Source of the DNA: Bacillota bacterium
Lineage (GTDB): Bacteria; Bacillota; Clostridia; Acetivibrionales; JAKOSZ01
DNA: 8,545 bases
Assembly (NCBI GenBank): GCA_029776555.1
Contig: JAKOSZ010000262.1
Location: forward strand, 1 to 8,545
Reading direction: 5' to 3'
Shown here: positions 1-6,775 of the stretch, piece by piece
How positions within the stretch are numbered: the stretch's first letter is position 1
Layout of the letters: every line of letters begins with the position of its first letter
Notes under the pieces: model-generated
The model's database searches: none
What the model was told of the DNA's origin: nothing
The model's input: the letters and a program-made list of their open reading frames with translations, nothing else
Position numbers and translations under genes: made by a program

Positions 1-1214
1 CTCCCATTGTCAGCATAATGCACAAGGCCCAGGAGATAGCCAGGGGCAATTTTGACCAGACGGTGGAAGTCCGCTCCGATGACGAAATCGGGAAACTGAC
101 CAGCGCTTTCAATTACATGGCCAGGGAGCTTAAAGACACCCTTGAGGAAATCTCCAGTGAAAAGAATAAAATCGAGACCATTTTAAACTACATGACTGAC
201 GGCGTTGTGGCCTTCAACCTCCGGGGTGAACTGATACACGCGAATCCCGCTTCCAAGAGGATCCTGGGCACCGATGAGACCTGGAACAGCTTCGATGAGT
301 TTTCCTCTAAACTCGGGCTGGGCCTGTCCCTTAAGGAAATCGGGGCTGCGGGCGGCCTTAGCTGGAAGGAAAGCATACTTGGCATCGGGGAAAAATATGT
401 AAGGGTATACTTCGCTCCCGACATAGCCAAAACCGGCAGCATCATAGCCGTGCTCCATGACGTAACCGAACAGCAGAAGCTTGAGAACCTGCGGAGGGAG
501 TTCGTCGCCAACGTCTCCCACGAACTGAAAACGCCCCTTACCTCCATTAGGACCTACACCGAGACCCTTTTGGACGGCGCCGTCGGCGAAGAAGAAACCA
601 AAGCCAGGTTCCTGGGGGTAATCCTGTCCGAAACCGACAGGATGAACAGGCTGGTAAGGGACCTCCTGCAGCTCTCCAGCCTGGACAACAAACAGGTTAA
701 GTGGAACAAAAAGCCCGTGTTTATATGCGACCTGGTGAAGAACGCCGTTGAGAAAGTAAAGCTTGAAGCCAAAGCAAAAGGACACCATCTGGAATGCGTC
801 ATCGAAGGGGATATCCCAAGAATAACCGTAGACTATGACAGGATTGAACAGGTGGTGCTCAACATATTAAGCAACGCCATAAAATATACCCCTCCGGAAG
901 GCACAATAAAGGCTTACGTTGGGAAAATGCCCGGCCGGGTATACATAAAGGTGGCCGACAACGGCATAGGCATCCCGAAAGAAGACCTTCCCAGGATCTT
1001 TGAGCGCTTTTACAGGGTTGACAAGGCCCGCTCCAGGGAGCTTGGAGGTACAGGCTTAGGGCTTTCCATCGCCCAGGAAATTGTGGAAGCCCACGGCGGA
1101 AACATAAGCGCCGAAAGCGAGCCGGGAAAGGGCACCGAAATAACCGTAACCCTTCCGATTGACGCCGCTCAGCCCGAAGCAGAAGACCGCTTCCAAGCTG
1201 TAAATCTTTCTTAA
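1..1214 (+). CDS. walK: WalK (VicK/YycG) sensor histidine kinase, 5' end missing
   Basis: This is the cytoplasmic part of the sensor kinase that phosphorylates WalR and controls cell-wall turnover genes. The reading frame is open to the left edge (first full codon at 3-5), so the ATG at 18 is internal and the N-terminal membrane and extracellular sensor segments lie outside the window. In order I see the end of a HAMP domain (IARGNFDQTVEV, then DDEIGKLTSAFNYMA; about nt 30-135), a PAS domain (about 160-465), a HisKA dimerisation domain with phospho-acceptor His at 519-521 in VSHELKTPLTS, and a HATPase_c domain. The last has the N-box Asn at 873-875, the G1 box DNGIGIP from 957, an FERFYRVD F-box, and the G2 box GGTGLG at 1044-1061. 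The HAMP-PAS-HisKA order and the neighbouring yycH, yycI and walJ make WalK the clear choice. No key catalytic residue is missing. walR is expected just upstream, outside the window. Confidence 0.95.
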   Translation, partial: PIVSIMHKAQEIARGNFDQTVEVRSDDEIGKLTSAFNYMARELKDTLEEISSEKNKIETILNYMTDGVVAFNLRGELIHANPASKRILGTDETWNSFDEFSSKLGLGLSLKEIGAAGGLSWKESILGIGEKYVRVYFAPDIAKTGSIIAVLHDVTEQQKLENLRREFVANVSHELKTPLTSIRTYTETLLDGAVGEEETKARFLGVILSETDRMNRLVRDLLQLSSLDNKQVKWNKKPVFICDLVKNAVEKVKLEAKAKGHHLECVIEGDIPRITVDYDRIEQVVLNILSNAIKYTPPEGTIKAYVGKMPGRVYIKVADNGIGIPKEDLPRIFERFYRVDKARSRELGGTGLGLSIAQEIVEAHGGNISAESEPGKGTEITVTLPIDAAQPEAEDRFQAVNLS

Positions 1215-1220
1215 ATGGCA

Positions 1221-1237
1221 CGTAATGGATTTGTAAT
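1221..1237 (+). promoter_or_regulatory. Candidate WalR-box (direct hexamer repeat)
   Basis: CGTAAT (1221-1226), five bases, then TGTAAT (1232-1237) form a direct repeat. The published WalR consensus is TGTWAH-N5-TGTWAH, so only the first base of the first half departs. The repeat ends 11 bases before a TATAAT at 1249, which places it over the expected -35 region, as for an activator site. It would let phosphorylated WalR drive the genes downstream of walK. The match is short and AT-rich, so chance cannot be excluded. Confidence 0.45.
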
Positions 1238-1248
1238 ACGAAATAAGT

Positions 1249-1254
1249 TATAAT
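1249..1254 (+). promoter_or_regulatory. Candidate -10 element inside a small palindrome
   Basis: A consensus TATAAT lies in the 116-base gap after walK, 76 bases before the next start codon. No good -35 hexamer sits 16-18 bases upstream, which fits an activator-dependent promoter using the WalR-like repeat at 1221-1237. The -10 also overlaps a perfect 6-bp inverted repeat, AAGTTA (1245-1250) and TAACTT (1255-1260), which could be a second protein site. No clear terminator for walK is seen in this gap, so read-through from walK is also likely. Confidence 0.35.
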
Positions 1255-1330
1255 TAACTTGAAACAGTGAAAAAGAAGAGGGCTTTGTCGTCATTTCTTA
1301 AGTGAACTATGACCTTGAGGTGCTTGCGTT

Positions 1331-1864
1331 ATGATGAGGTTTAAAAAGCTGAGCTTAATACTTGTGCCCATTATTATAGTTTTAATATTGTCATCAACGG
1401 TATCCGCCGACGGCGAAGGCAAAGAGGGTATTCCTGAGCAAATCCCCGAGTTTGTCTTTGATGTTGCAACCGAACCCTCAAAAGAAGATACGCTGTTTCA
1501 GGTTGACAGGCCCTCGAGCAATGAATGTTTCAGGGAAGACTACTGCGTGGTGTCCGGCAACGCCAAAGAGGAAAACGTAAATATTATGGTAATGACCCTG
1601 GATTATGCGTCCAGGAGGTACCAGCCGGTTGAACTGGAAGGCAAGAAGGTGTGGAGCGCGGGAAAGTCGGGATTTTTTGCCCTTAAAGGAGTTCCGTTGA
1701 AGAAGGGTTTGAACACGTTAAGGATTTACGCTTTCCTGGAGGAAGCCCCGGAAGAAGGACAAATCACCGATATCAGCGTCAGGATGATAGGCTCTTCTTT
1801 CCTGTCAAATCTGAAGAGCAGCATATTTAACCTGACCGACGCCATAAGGAGACTTTTAAGGTAG
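1331..1864 (+). CDS. Exported protein of unknown function in the wal cluster (177 aa)
   Basis: I do not recognise this protein. It starts at the first of two tandem ATGs, with TGAGGTG (1316-1322) eight bases upstream. The N-terminus is a typical signal peptide: basic MMRFKK, a hydrophobic core at residues about 7-22, and a likely cleavage after VSA (residue 26). An alternative is that the segment stays as a membrane anchor. There is no lipobox cysteine. The mature part has only two cysteines, C66 and C72, in ECFREDYC (CX5C), which could form a disulfide outside the cell. Residues about 58-150 alternate short hydrophobic strands and end in a KKGLNTLRIYAF stretch, reminiscent of small Ig-like beta-sandwich domains. 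That is an impression, not a family match. The C-terminal 23 residues look like an amphipathic helix with a basic end (RRLLR). It lies between walK and yycH, 27 bases before yycH, so it is probably co-transcribed and may act on WalK sensing or the wall. Confidence 0.85.
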   Translation: MMRFKKLSLILVPIIIVLILSSTVSADGEGKEGIPEQIPEFVFDVATEPSKEDTLFQVDRPSSNECFREDYCVVSGNAKEENVNIMVMTLDYASRRYQPVELEGKKVWSAGKSGFFALKGVPLKKGLNTLRIYAFLEEAPEEGQITDISVRMIGSSFLSNLKSSIFNLTDAIRRLLR

Positions 1865-1891
1865 TGACTGAAACTCCAGGGGAATCGGCTC

Positions 1892-3349
1892 ATGAGAAAA
1901 ACCAGGGTTGAGAAATTGAAGTTTTACATACTGATGCTTTTAATAGCGTCCAGTTTGTTGCAGGTAGGATACCTGTGGACTTATCAGAGTTACGGGTTTC
2001 CTGCTAATTTTATTTTTGGGGTAATTAAGGGACTCTCCAACGAAGACTTTGTGGATATGGAGGAAAAGGCCCGCAGTGAAATCTTCCAACCCTACAGGCT
2101 AATAGTTTCCGAGGGGTACAGCAAGCCGCGGTACGTGCTGCAAACCCGGGACAAGTACTACAACTCCCTGTGGGAGAAGGCCAAGGCTTATCTGAAAGCA
2201 GCCCTTGAGGAAGGAAGATCCAGTTTTAAGCCCATCCCCCCGTCTGAATGGAATTATCTCTCCTCGTCAAAGTCCATTACATATGAGTTTGCGGCATACA
2301 TCCCCATGGATTTGCTTTCCTGGTTTTTAAACCTTCCCAACCCTTCCGACCGGGGCCCGTCGGGAATGATCAAGGTAACGCTGATGCCCTGGGACAACCC
2401 CGGAGTTGTGTATGTAAAGGACAAATCGGAGATATATGAGTGCAGGGTGGAAAATTTAAAGGCTTTCGCCAAACAGGATTTGGATAAGCTTTTAGCCTAC
2501 CTGCAAAACAACTCCCATATAAAGTACGACGCCATAAATGACTTTTTCCCCGACATGTCCCCGGAAATTCTGGGAATCATCAATCAAGAGGCTGCCGTGG
2601 AGTTATACACCATCTCTTCTTCCCTTTCAAAGTGGTTTGATGAAAACGGGGATTTTACGTCCTCAGACGTGGAGAATATAGCGGAGCATGTCCTTGGCAA
2701 CGAAAAAGACAGTTTTGACCGTTCTCTCCTGGCAAACAAGAAAGAAATGGAGTTCAAAACCCAGAACAGCATGTACAGCGTATACAGCAACGGGGTAATT
2801 GAATACCGGCACCTTTCCCCGCAAGCCGGCCTTAACAGGGGCGATCTGAAGGACGCCTTCCTGAACGCCTACGGCCTGGTCAACCGCCTGCTGCCCCTCA
2901 CTTCAGGCGCTGATGTCTACCTCTCCATGATAAACACCGATGACGTTTCAAGCTACGAGTTCTGCTTTGACTATATCGTCGAGGGAATCCCGGTCATTAT
3001 TGATGTTAACACCCCAAAAAGCATACTGGGGATAGCCGGCGAGACAAACCTGCCCCACGCCTTTACCATCAGGGCAAACAGTTCGGGTATTCTGAGAGCC
3101 TCCGCCATACCCCTGGTCTTTTCCACGGTAAGCAGGAAAAAGTACAACATTTCGTTTATAGACGCTATGGAGAAAGCTTTCAGCAATGATGAATTCAGAG
3201 AGAGAGTAAGAAGCAAGGGGGATGACATACAAAACATTTACATAGCGTATAAAGTGCCCTCTTCCAAAGAAGATGAACTGGACCCGGTGTGGACTATAAA
3301 AACCATAGAGGGCGACTTTAGCTTGCCTATAAGCCCGATTTCCAACTGA
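1892..3349 (+). CDS. yycH: YycH-family regulator of WalK (WalH)
   Basis: This is a membrane-anchored extracytoplasmic regulator that, with YycI, contacts WalK through its membrane segment. It restrains the kinase in Bacillus subtilis and activates it in Staphylococcus aureus. The start at 1892 has AGGGGA (1878-1883) eight bases upstream. A basic N-terminus (MRKTRVEKLK) is followed by one membrane helix at residues about 11-29, and the remaining 450 or so residues are predicted outside the cell. At 485 residues it is slightly longer than the B. subtilis protein (about 455). Family assignment rests on size, topology, the FAAYIPMDLLSWFLN segment typical of the first extracellular domain, and position directly before yycI and after walK. 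Primary sequence in this family diverges strongly, so synteny carries much of the weight. Its stop is 14 bases before yycI, which implies translational coupling in one operon. Which way it acts on WalK here cannot be told. Confidence 0.88.
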   Translation: MRKTRVEKLKFYILMLLIASSLLQVGYLWTYQSYGFPANFIFGVIKGLSNEDFVDMEEKARSEIFQPYRLIVSEGYSKPRYVLQTRDKYYNSLWEKAKAYLKAALEEGRSSFKPIPPSEWNYLSSSKSITYEFAAYIPMDLLSWFLNLPNPSDRGPSGMIKVTLMPWDNPGVVYVKDKSEIYECRVENLKAFAKQDLDKLLAYLQNNSHIKYDAINDFFPDMSPEILGIINQEAAVELYTISSSLSKWFDENGDFTSSDVENIAEHVLGNEKDSFDRSLLANKKEMEFKTQNSMYSVYSNGVIEYRHLSPQAGLNRGDLKDAFLNAYGLVNRLLPLTSGADVYLSMINTDDVSSYEFCFDYIVEGIPVIIDVNTPKSILGIAGETNLPHAFTIRANSSGILRASAIPLVFSTVSRKKYNISFIDAMEKAFSNDEFRERVRSKGDDIQNIYIAYKVPSSKEDELDPVWTIKTIEGDFSLPISPISN

Positions 3350-3363
3350 TAGGGGAAACGCGT

Positions 3364-4188
3364 ATGGATTGGTCAAAGGCCAAAAGCATCCTTATAGCAA
3401 TTTTTTTGGCGCTAAATGCCTACCTTGCCGTTACAATCTACAACAGCGTAAAGGAAAACAGTGTTTCTGCCGAAAACATCGCCAACACCGTTAAAGTGTT
3501 GAATGAACGCGGCTATACGCTGGAATGCGAAATCCCGGCCACGGTTAAGGCCTGCTCCTTAAGCTACGAAAACGGCACCATGGATGTCAGTTTTTTGAAG
3601 AAAAAGCTCCTGGGGAGCGAAAGCACGCCAATAAGCGACGACAGGTATGTCTCCGGCGGGAAGACATTGGCCTTTTTGCCCGGCAACGGTTTCAGATACA
3701 GCAACGAGGCCCCTTCCGGCAGCGTTGACATCAATGACATTCCCAAAGTGACGTCCTACGCTTTAAACTTCCTTAAAAGCTTGAAACTTCCGGTGTCTGA
3801 GTTTTACCTCGACGAGGCGGAAATGGAAGAAGACGCTATCAAACTGGTCTTCATAGGCAAATACAGGCAGTACTTTGTCTTTTATAACAGGGCAGAGCTC
3901 CTCATCAGCAAAAAGGGCATTGTGTCACTGGACTGCAGGTTCATTGAAGTTAAGCGCCTAAGCCATACGACAGTCAAGTTCACCCCTGCTTACCAGGTGC
4001 TTTTGAGGAACTTCCCCCGGGGGAAGGGAGGAACCATTGTAAGCATAGACCTTGGCTTCTGGTGCCCCTACCTGCAGCAGACCAAAACCGAGTCTTCCAG
4101 CCCGCCCCTTTGGAGGGTAAAAATGAAGGACGGCACTGTCAGATACTTTACCGCTTCCGACGGTTCCGAGTTTTTCCCGGCCGAGTAG
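3364..4188 (+). CDS. yycI: YycI-family regulator of WalK (WalI)
   Basis: This is the partner of YycH in controlling WalK activity at the membrane. The N-terminus MDWSKAKSILIAIFLALNAYLA is very characteristic of the family: an MDWSKAK signature leading straight into a single membrane helix (residues about 7-26). The rest is extracytoplasmic, with a C-terminal WRVKMKDGTVRYFTASDG segment resembling the PepSY-like end of YycI proteins. The length of 274 residues is close to the B. subtilis protein (about 280). AGGGGA (3351-3356) sits seven bases before the ATG. It follows yycH by 14 bases and is the last gene before a probable terminator at 4211-4241. That suggests the walK-to-yycI transcript ends here and murA is expressed separately. 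Confidence 0.93.
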   Translation: MDWSKAKSILIAIFLALNAYLAVTIYNSVKENSVSAENIANTVKVLNERGYTLECEIPATVKACSLSYENGTMDVSFLKKKLLGSESTPISDDRYVSGGKTLAFLPGNGFRYSNEAPSGSVDINDIPKVTSYALNFLKSLKLPVSEFYLDEAEMEEDAIKLVFIGKYRQYFVFYNRAELLISKKGIVSLDCRFIEVKRLSHTTVKFTPAYQVLLRNFPRGKGGTIVSIDLGFWCPYLQQTKTESSSPPLWRVKMKDGTVRYFTASDGSEFFPAE

Positions 4189-4210
4189 GCCTGCCCTGTA
4201 AAGTCCTTTT

Positions 4211-4241
4211 GCCCGAAATGAGATGCTTCGGCTGTTTTTTT
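4211..4241 (+). terminator. Probable intrinsic terminator after yycI
   Basis: CCGAA (4213-4217) pairs with TTCGG (4227-4231) around a nine-base loop, and G4211 can add a pair to C4232 with C4212 bulged. A run of seven T (4235-4241) follows closely. The stem is short, so termination may be partial. It lies 23 bases after the yycI stop and upstream of the murA promoter, which is where a terminator would be expected. Confidence 0.45.
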
Positions 4242-4269
4242 CAAAATACTGGTGAATATCTTGTCCAGG

Positions 4270-4278
4270 TGCTATAAT
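4270..4278 (+). promoter_or_regulatory. Extended -10 promoter for murA
   Basis: TGCTATAAT is a full extended -10 element (TGN plus consensus TATAAT at 4273-4278). The -35 position (4250-4255, TGGTGA) is poor, which is normal for extended -10 promoters. Transcription would begin near 4285 and leave a leader of about 170 bases before murA, in which I see no recognised riboswitch. It sits just after the probable yycI terminator, so murA and walJ probably have their own promoter. Confidence 0.55.
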
Positions 4279-4440
4279 ATAACTGCAACTTGTAATATTA
4301 AACTGCCGGATGACGAAATAGCTTTTAGGAAAACACCGTTTACCGGAAAGCCCCGTGCGGATTTCCCTTCTTTGCGGAAAAGGGCAGATGGAAGAGGTTG
4401 GCGCAAGGGTGCGGCTGGCGAAAAAGTCTTCAAAAGAGAA

Positions 4441-4448
4441 AGCAGGTG
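4441..4448 (+). promoter_or_regulatory. Ribosome binding site that fixes the murA TTG start
   Basis: AGCAGGTG contains AGGTG, complementary to the 16S rRNA tail. Its AGGT core (4444-4447) ends seven bases before the TTG at 4455. The in-frame ATG at 4398 would add 19 residues that have no counterpart in MurA proteins. Confidence 0.55.
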
Positions 4449-4454
4449 CTGCTG

Positions 4455-5711
4455 TTGGAAAAGTTTGTGATTAACGGTTTGAGACAGCTTAAGGGCGAAG
4501 TCAGTATCAGCGGATGCAAAAACGCGGCTGTTGCGGTGTTGCCGGCAGCCCTACTTCTGGACGGACCGTGCAGGATCGAGAACATACCTGACATAAAAGA
4601 CGTGGATACGTTAATGACCATACTGAAAGAAATGGGCGCCGAAGTGAGTTCAGACGATTCCGGAACGGTCACGGTAGACCCTGCTAAGGTAAATACATAC
4701 AGAGCCGACTACGATCTCTTAAAAAGCCTGCGGGCTTCCTACTACCTCCTGGGGGCGCTATTAAGCAGGTTCAACAAGGCGGAGGTGGCCTTCCCCGGGG
4801 GCTGCGATTTCGGTTTCAGGCCCATAGACCAGCATATAAAGGGATTTGAAGCCCTTGGAGCCACTGTAAGCATAGAACATGGCGTGGTGAAGGCGTATGC
4901 GCCCAAACTTGCCAGCAGCCAGATATACCTTGACGTTGTAAGCGTAGGAGCTACCATTAATCTGATGCTGGCCGCAGTCAAGGCGGAAGGCACAACCATA
5001 ATAGAAAACGCCGCCAAGGAGCCCCATGTGGTGGATACGGCAAACTTCCTAAACGCCATGGGGGCCAACATCAAAGGCGCCGGAACCGACGTAATAAGGA
5101 TAAAAGGGGTGGACAGGCTTCCCGGCGGCAGCTATTCCATTATCCCCGACCAGATAGAGGCGGGAACCTTTATGATTGCCGCAGCCGCCACCGGCGGTGA
5201 TGTGGTGGTAAGGAACATGATACCAAAACACCTGGAATCCCTCAGTGCCAAGCTGCGGGAGATGAATGTCAACCTGGAGGAAGGCGAAGACTGGATAAGG
5301 GTGTGGAGAAGCGGAGATATTAACAAGGCCGCAATAAAAACCCTCCCCTACCCCGGTTTCCCCACCGACCTTCACCCCCAGATAGCGGTTCTGCTTTGCC
5401 AGGCCGAAGGCACAAGCACCATCACGGAAGGGGTATGGGACCTTCGCTTTCAATATGTGGATGAGCTTAAAAGGATGGGCGCCAACATTAAAGTGGAAGG
5501 CCGGATGGCAGTGATAGAGGGAATCACCCACCTTACCGGGGCGCCGATAAAGGCTACGGACTTAAGGGCGGGAGCGGCCATGGTGCTTGCCGGGCTTGCG
5601 GCCAAAGGTAAAACCGAAGTTTACAATATCAAGTACATAGACAGGGGCTACGAACGCATTGAGAAAAAGCTCCAAAGCCTGGGGGCCGACATAGAAAGGG
5701 TTTCGGAATAA
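4455..5711 (+). CDS. murA: UDP-N-acetylglucosamine 1-carboxyvinyltransferase (MurA)
   Basis: This cytoplasmic enzyme transfers enolpyruvate from phosphoenolpyruvate to UDP-GlcNAc, the first committed step of peptidoglycan synthesis. I choose the TTG at 4455. It gives MEKFVINGLRQLKG, the normal MurA N-terminus, and 418 residues, against 419 for Escherichia coli. With this start the active-site residues fall almost exactly on E. coli numbers: K22 and N23 in SGCKNAA, C117 (E. coli C115) in PGGCDFGFRPID, D305 in PGFPTDLH, R371 in TDLRAGAA, and R397 in IDRGYERI. The inside-out alpha/beta EPSP-synthase fold spans the whole length. The active-site Cys is present, so fosfomycin should bind, unlike Cys-to-Asp forms (inference). 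Many Firmicutes have two MurA paralogues, and I cannot tell which one this is. Placement between yycI and walJ is not the B. subtilis arrangement. It has its own promoter and lies 79 bases before walJ. Confidence 0.96.
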   Translation: MEKFVINGLRQLKGEVSISGCKNAAVAVLPAALLLDGPCRIENIPDIKDVDTLMTILKEMGAEVSSDDSGTVTVDPAKVNTYRADYDLLKSLRASYYLLGALLSRFNKAEVAFPGGCDFGFRPIDQHIKGFEALGATVSIEHGVVKAYAPKLASSQIYLDVVSVGATINLMLAAVKAEGTTIIENAAKEPHVVDTANFLNAMGANIKGAGTDVIRIKGVDRLPGGSYSIIPDQIEAGTFMIAAAATGGDVVVRNMIPKHLESLSAKLREMNVNLEEGEDWIRVWRSGDINKAAIKTLPYPGFPTDLHPQIAVLLCQAEGTSTITEGVWDLRFQYVDELKRMGANIKVEGRMAVIEGITHLTGAPIKATDLRAGAAMVLAGLAAKGKTEVYNIKYIDRGYERIEKKLQSLGADIERVSE

Positions 5712-5731
5712 AAGCCGGTGAAAAAATAAAG

Positions 5732-5747
5732 CTGCTTGGTCAAGCAG
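5732..5747 (+). other. Small hairpin between murA and walJ
   Basis: CTGCTT (5732-5737) and AAGCAG (5742-5747) form a perfect 6-bp stem with a four-base loop, starting 20 bases after the murA stop. It is followed by GGTTTTCCC rather than a clean T run, so it is at best a weak terminator or an RNA-processing or stability element that could lower walJ output relative to murA. Confidence 0.35.
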
Positions 5748-5790
5748 GGTTTTCCCGGGAAATACAAAGGATGAAAGAGGAAATACGCGT

Positions 5791-6585
5791 ATGGTAAAGT
5801 TCTGCAGTCTTTTCAGCGGAAGCAGCGGCAACTGCCTGTTTCTCTCGGCCGGAAGCACAAAGCTTTTGATAGAAGCAGGCTTAAGCGCCAGGAAGATAGC
5901 GGAAGCCCTCAATTCTATTGGAGAAGATATATCGGACATAAACGCCATTCTTGTCTCCCATGAGCACTCGGACCACATAAAAGGCGTGGGAGTGCTGTCC
6001 AGGAAGTTTGGAATCCCGGTATACGCCAATAAGAGCACATGGAAGGCCATGGAGGGCCTGATAGGACCCCTGGAAGAGAAAAACATGGTCTGCTTTGAGA
6101 CCGGGGAAGCCTTTTCCGTCGGGGGAGATATCCTGGTAAATACCTTTCCGGTTCCCCACGACGCGCTGGAGCCGGTAGGTTTCAGTTTCTGCGCGGGCGG
6201 CAGGAAGATTTCCATAGCCACAGACATGGGGCATGTGAGCGCCGAGGTGCTGGACCAGCTTTCAGCCAGCGACCTTATCCTGGTAGAGTCCAACCACGAC
6301 GTGGAAATGTTAATGGTGGGGCCCTACCCCTGGCACCTAAAGAGAAGGATAATGAGCGACACAGGGCACCTTTCAAACGAAATGGCCGGCAGGCTGGCGG
6401 CTTACCTGGCTGAAAGGGGAACAAGCAGGATTTTGCTGGGCCATCTGAGCAAGTATAACAATTTCCCGCAGCTGGCCTACCAGACGGTCCAAAACGCCCT
6501 TTTTGAGAAGAACATATACGTGGGAACGGACGTAATGCTAGACGTGGCCCTAAGAGACAGGACCGGAAGTGTGATAGAGCTTTAG
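5791..6585 (+). CDS. walJ: WalJ/YycJ, metallo-beta-lactamase-fold hydrolase
   Basis: This is a cytoplasmic two-metal hydrolase of the YycJ family. B. subtilis WalJ has been reported as a 5' exonuclease, and in other Firmicutes loss of the homologue affects cell division or DNA replication control; its exact job is not settled. The zinc-binding motif HEHSDH has H57, H59, D61 and H62. Further family motifs are SIATDMGHVS (metal-bridging Asp), LVESNHD, and the C-terminal LLGHLSKYNN with the last metal-binding His. The length of 264 residues matches the B. subtilis protein. The N-terminus MVKFCSLFSGSSGNC is the usual YycJ start. AAAGAGGAAA (5774-5783) provides the ribosome binding site, with a slightly long ten-base gap from GAGG. 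It is the last recognisable wal gene here. A weak terminator follows at 6598-6632, and no htrA follows. Confidence 0.95.
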   Translation: MVKFCSLFSGSSGNCLFLSAGSTKLLIEAGLSARKIAEALNSIGEDISDINAILVSHEHSDHIKGVGVLSRKFGIPVYANKSTWKAMEGLIGPLEEKNMVCFETGEAFSVGGDILVNTFPVPHDALEPVGFSFCAGGRKISIATDMGHVSAEVLDQLSASDLILVESNHDVEMLMVGPYPWHLKRRIMSDTGHLSNEMAGRLAAYLAERGTSRILLGHLSKYNNFPQLAYQTVQNALFEKNIYVGTDVMLDVALRDRTGSVIEL

Positions 6586-6597
6586 GGAAAAGGGCAG

Positions 6598-6632
6598 CGG
6601 CAGTCGGCCCAAAGCGCTGACCGTTTTTATTT
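6598..6632 (+). terminator. Possible intrinsic terminator after walJ
   Basis: An imperfect GC-rich stem can form: CGG (6598-6600) with CCG (6621-6623), CAG (6601-6603) with CTG (6617-6619), and CG (6605-6606) with CG (6615-6616), with one-base bulges at 6604 and 6620. It is followed by TTTTTATTT. The location 12 bases after the walJ stop is right. The bulges make it uncertain. Confidence 0.45.
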
Positions 6633-6685
6633 AATGCCGTCAACCTCCTTTTTTCATGCGACGCCGGCGCACTGGTTCAGGAAAG

Positions 6686-6714
6686 TTGACGAATCGTCCT
6701 GCATACACTATCAT
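6686..6714 (+). promoter_or_regulatory. Sigma-A-type promoter of the metal-pump leader
   Basis: TTGACG (6686-6691) and TATCAT (6709-6714) each match the consensus at five of six bases and are separated by the ideal 17 bases. The predicted start near 6721 gives a leader of about 260 bases carrying the riboswitch. This is the best promoter in the window by the -35/-10 rule. Confidence 0.7.
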
Positions 6715-6725
6715 ATACTATAAAT

Positions 6726-6757
6726 GAAAATGCTTATTCGCACTCCATAGCATTTTC
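6726..6757 (+). repeat. Perfect 9-bp inverted repeat at the 5' end of the leader
   Basis: GAAAATGCT (6726-6734) and AGCATTTTC (6749-6757) are exact reverse complements around a 14-base loop. The stem begins about five bases after the predicted transcription start and is not part of the riboswitch aptamer. It could protect the 5' end of the mRNA or be a protein operator. No T run follows, so it is not a terminator. Confidence 0.55.
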
Positions 6758-6775
6758 CAATATGAAGCGACAGTT

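Noticed and set aside
183..788. Long - strand open frame (201 codons) opposite walK
   Set aside because: It is fully covered by the walK PAS and HisKA domains on the + strand and its product is low-complexity with no family signature.
4291..4296. TGTAAT in the murA leader as a WalR box
   Set aside because: Only one half-site matches; neither the hexamer five bases upstream nor the one downstream resembles TGTWAH, and it lies downstream of the promoter.
4398..4454. ATG at 4398 as the murA start
   Set aside because: The extra 19 residues are unlike any MurA N-terminus, whereas the TTG at 4455 restores standard length and residue numbering and has its own ribosome site.
4252..4470. + strand open frame of 72 codons upstream of murA
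   Set aside because: Its start lies upstream of and overlaps the predicted murA promoter, and the product shows no domain. It is probably non-coding leader.
4388..4474. 28-codon open frame overlapping the murA start in another frame (possible leader peptide)
   Set aside because: Its purine-rich site is only about three bases from the ATG, the peptide has no regulatory codon run, and no attenuator structure accompanies it. The stop just inside murA could allow coupling, but the evidence is too thin.
5562..6293. Long open frame on the - strand (243 codons)
   Set aside because: It lies opposite murA and walJ, both of which carry exact catalytic motifs, and its translation has no recognisable domain. 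It is a shadow of high-GC third positions.
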